Under the pieces are notes generated by a model that was given only the letters and a program-made list of their open reading frames with translations, was not told the origin of the DNA and searched no databases. Shown here piece after piece: positions 32,002-32,398 of a DNA stretch of 32,398 nt. Numbering within the stretch: position 1 is the first letter of the stretch; each line of letters opens with the position of its first letter. Source of the stretch: Mesonia aestuariivivens (GTDB lineage Bacteria > Bacteroidota > Bacteroidia > Flavobacteriales > Flavobacteriaceae); assembly GCF_019311235.1 (NCBI RefSeq), contig NZ_JAHWDF010000021.1:1-32398 (forward strand), read 5' to 3'. Position numbers and translations under genes: made by a program.

Positions 32002-32398
32002 GTCAGACTGTCTCAAAACCATGCCATCTTTACCGATTATTTTTCAGGATATGATCTTTGGTATGTTTATTTTTAAGGTATGGAATATCAACAAGGACAA
32101 GACCGGGAACAGCTCAGCCTTTATTCGACCTGTTTGGATGATATGATCCCTGGGGAGAATAGCGTACGACTCATCGATCAATTTGTAAACTTGCTCGATT
32201 TATCAAAAATGGGCTTTCAGACCATAGCCACTCAGGGAAGGCCGCCCTATCACCCGGCAGACCTGCTCAAGCTCTTTATCTATGGCTATATGAACCAGAT
32301 GCGATCTTCCCGAAGATTGGAGAAAGAGGCTTATCGTAACATTGAAGTGATCTGGCTGATTAAAAACTTAAAACCCGATCACAATACCATTGCCCGGT
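32002..32398 (+). mobile_element. Right IS1182-like insertion sequence, 5' end only
   Basis: The tip GTCAGACTGTCTCAAAACC and the leader repeat the left copy (1-154) in the opposite orientation. The element begins at the position where the GTT junction of an attC-like site is expected and leaves the window to the right. Confidence 0.85.
32080..32398 (+). CDS. IS1182-family transposase, N-terminal part (continues past window)
   Basis: 106 codons are present from the ATG at 32080. The segments DDMIPGENSVRLIDQFVNLL, GRPPYHPADLLKLFIYGYMN and RSSRRLEKEAYRNIEVIWLI, then NLKPDHNTIAR, follow the N-terminal domain of IS1182-type DDE transposases (DUF772-like). The catalytic domain is outside the window. 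It would catalyse movement of the element. Confidence 0.85.
   Translation, partial: MEYQQGQDREQLSLYSTCLDDMIPGENSVRLIDQFVNLLDLSKMGFQTIATQGRPPYHPADLLKLFIYGYMNQMRSSRRLEKEAYRNIEVIWLIKNLKPDHNTIAR

Noticed and set aside
1-32398. A composite transposon made by the two outer IS1182-like copies
   Set aside because: Only one end of each IS is in the window. The cargo includes normal chromosomal operons, and no target duplication can be tested.
1-32398. tRNA, rRNA or a replication origin
   Set aside because: No cloverleaf, rRNA segment or origin-type repeat cluster was recognised on either strand.

Overview
The window is low-GC DNA from the Bacteroidota, most likely a marine-type Flavobacteriia. Indicators are a SusC/SusD pair, DUF6520, an RteC-like protein, an AraC regulator with an upstream DUF7793-like partner, promoter boxes of the TTTG...TAnnTTTG type and flavobacterial IS remnants. 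Both ends lie inside outward-facing copies of the same IS1182-like element, so this looks like a contig that stops in repeats.

Layout. (1) 1-3040: left IS end, an attC-like imperfect palindrome, then a three-gene type II restriction-modification unit (DUF6471 protein, C5 methyltransferase, convergent endonuclease). The unit is bounded by a perfect 10-base inverted pair, GTTACCCAAC / GTTGGGTAAC. (2) 3.1-4.7 kb: two small unknown genes, then an XRE repressor facing a 14-base palindrome, a plus-strand promoter and a nested long hairpin that looks like a structured RNA. (3) 4.7-12 kb: a SusC-SusD-M16 peptidase operon closed by a strong terminator. (4) 12-16 kb: DUF6520, a 54-unit heptamer tandem repeat, a MauE/DoxX membrane protein, AraC plus DUF7793-like, and a small protein plus an RteC-like protein. 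(5) 16-18.2 kb: repeat-rich DNA around one unknown gene. (6) 17.9-32 kb: accessory region built of small, mostly plus-strand genes: a putative membrane protein, a HEAT-repeat protein, small hydrolases, a ParE-type toxin-antitoxin pair, a TIR protein with a small basic partner, an HxlR regulator, an ABM monooxygenase, a fibronectin-like lipoprotein and an anchored LAS-type peptidase. Among them are decayed IS1182 and IS110 transposases, a MITE family and a group II intron without an ORF.

The main result is that region 6 and the R-M unit follow one rule. A unit starts with GTT plus a private sequence and ends with the reverse complement of that sequence ending in AAC (7-10 bases). Units are joined by imperfect palindromes of several unrelated sequence classes. 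This is the geometry of integron gene cassettes and attC sites. However, the core is only GTTRNNN rather than the canonical GTTRRRY, and no integrase gene lies in the window. It is best described as an integron-like cassette array without a visible integrase. Two observations support it independently: a 0.7-kb duplication diverges exactly at the predicted GTT junction, and a group II intron sits in an attC core in the antisense orientation. IS and MITE insertions have also hit the junctions and scrambled several cassettes. All functional statements rest on reading motifs by eye; no database or folding program was run.
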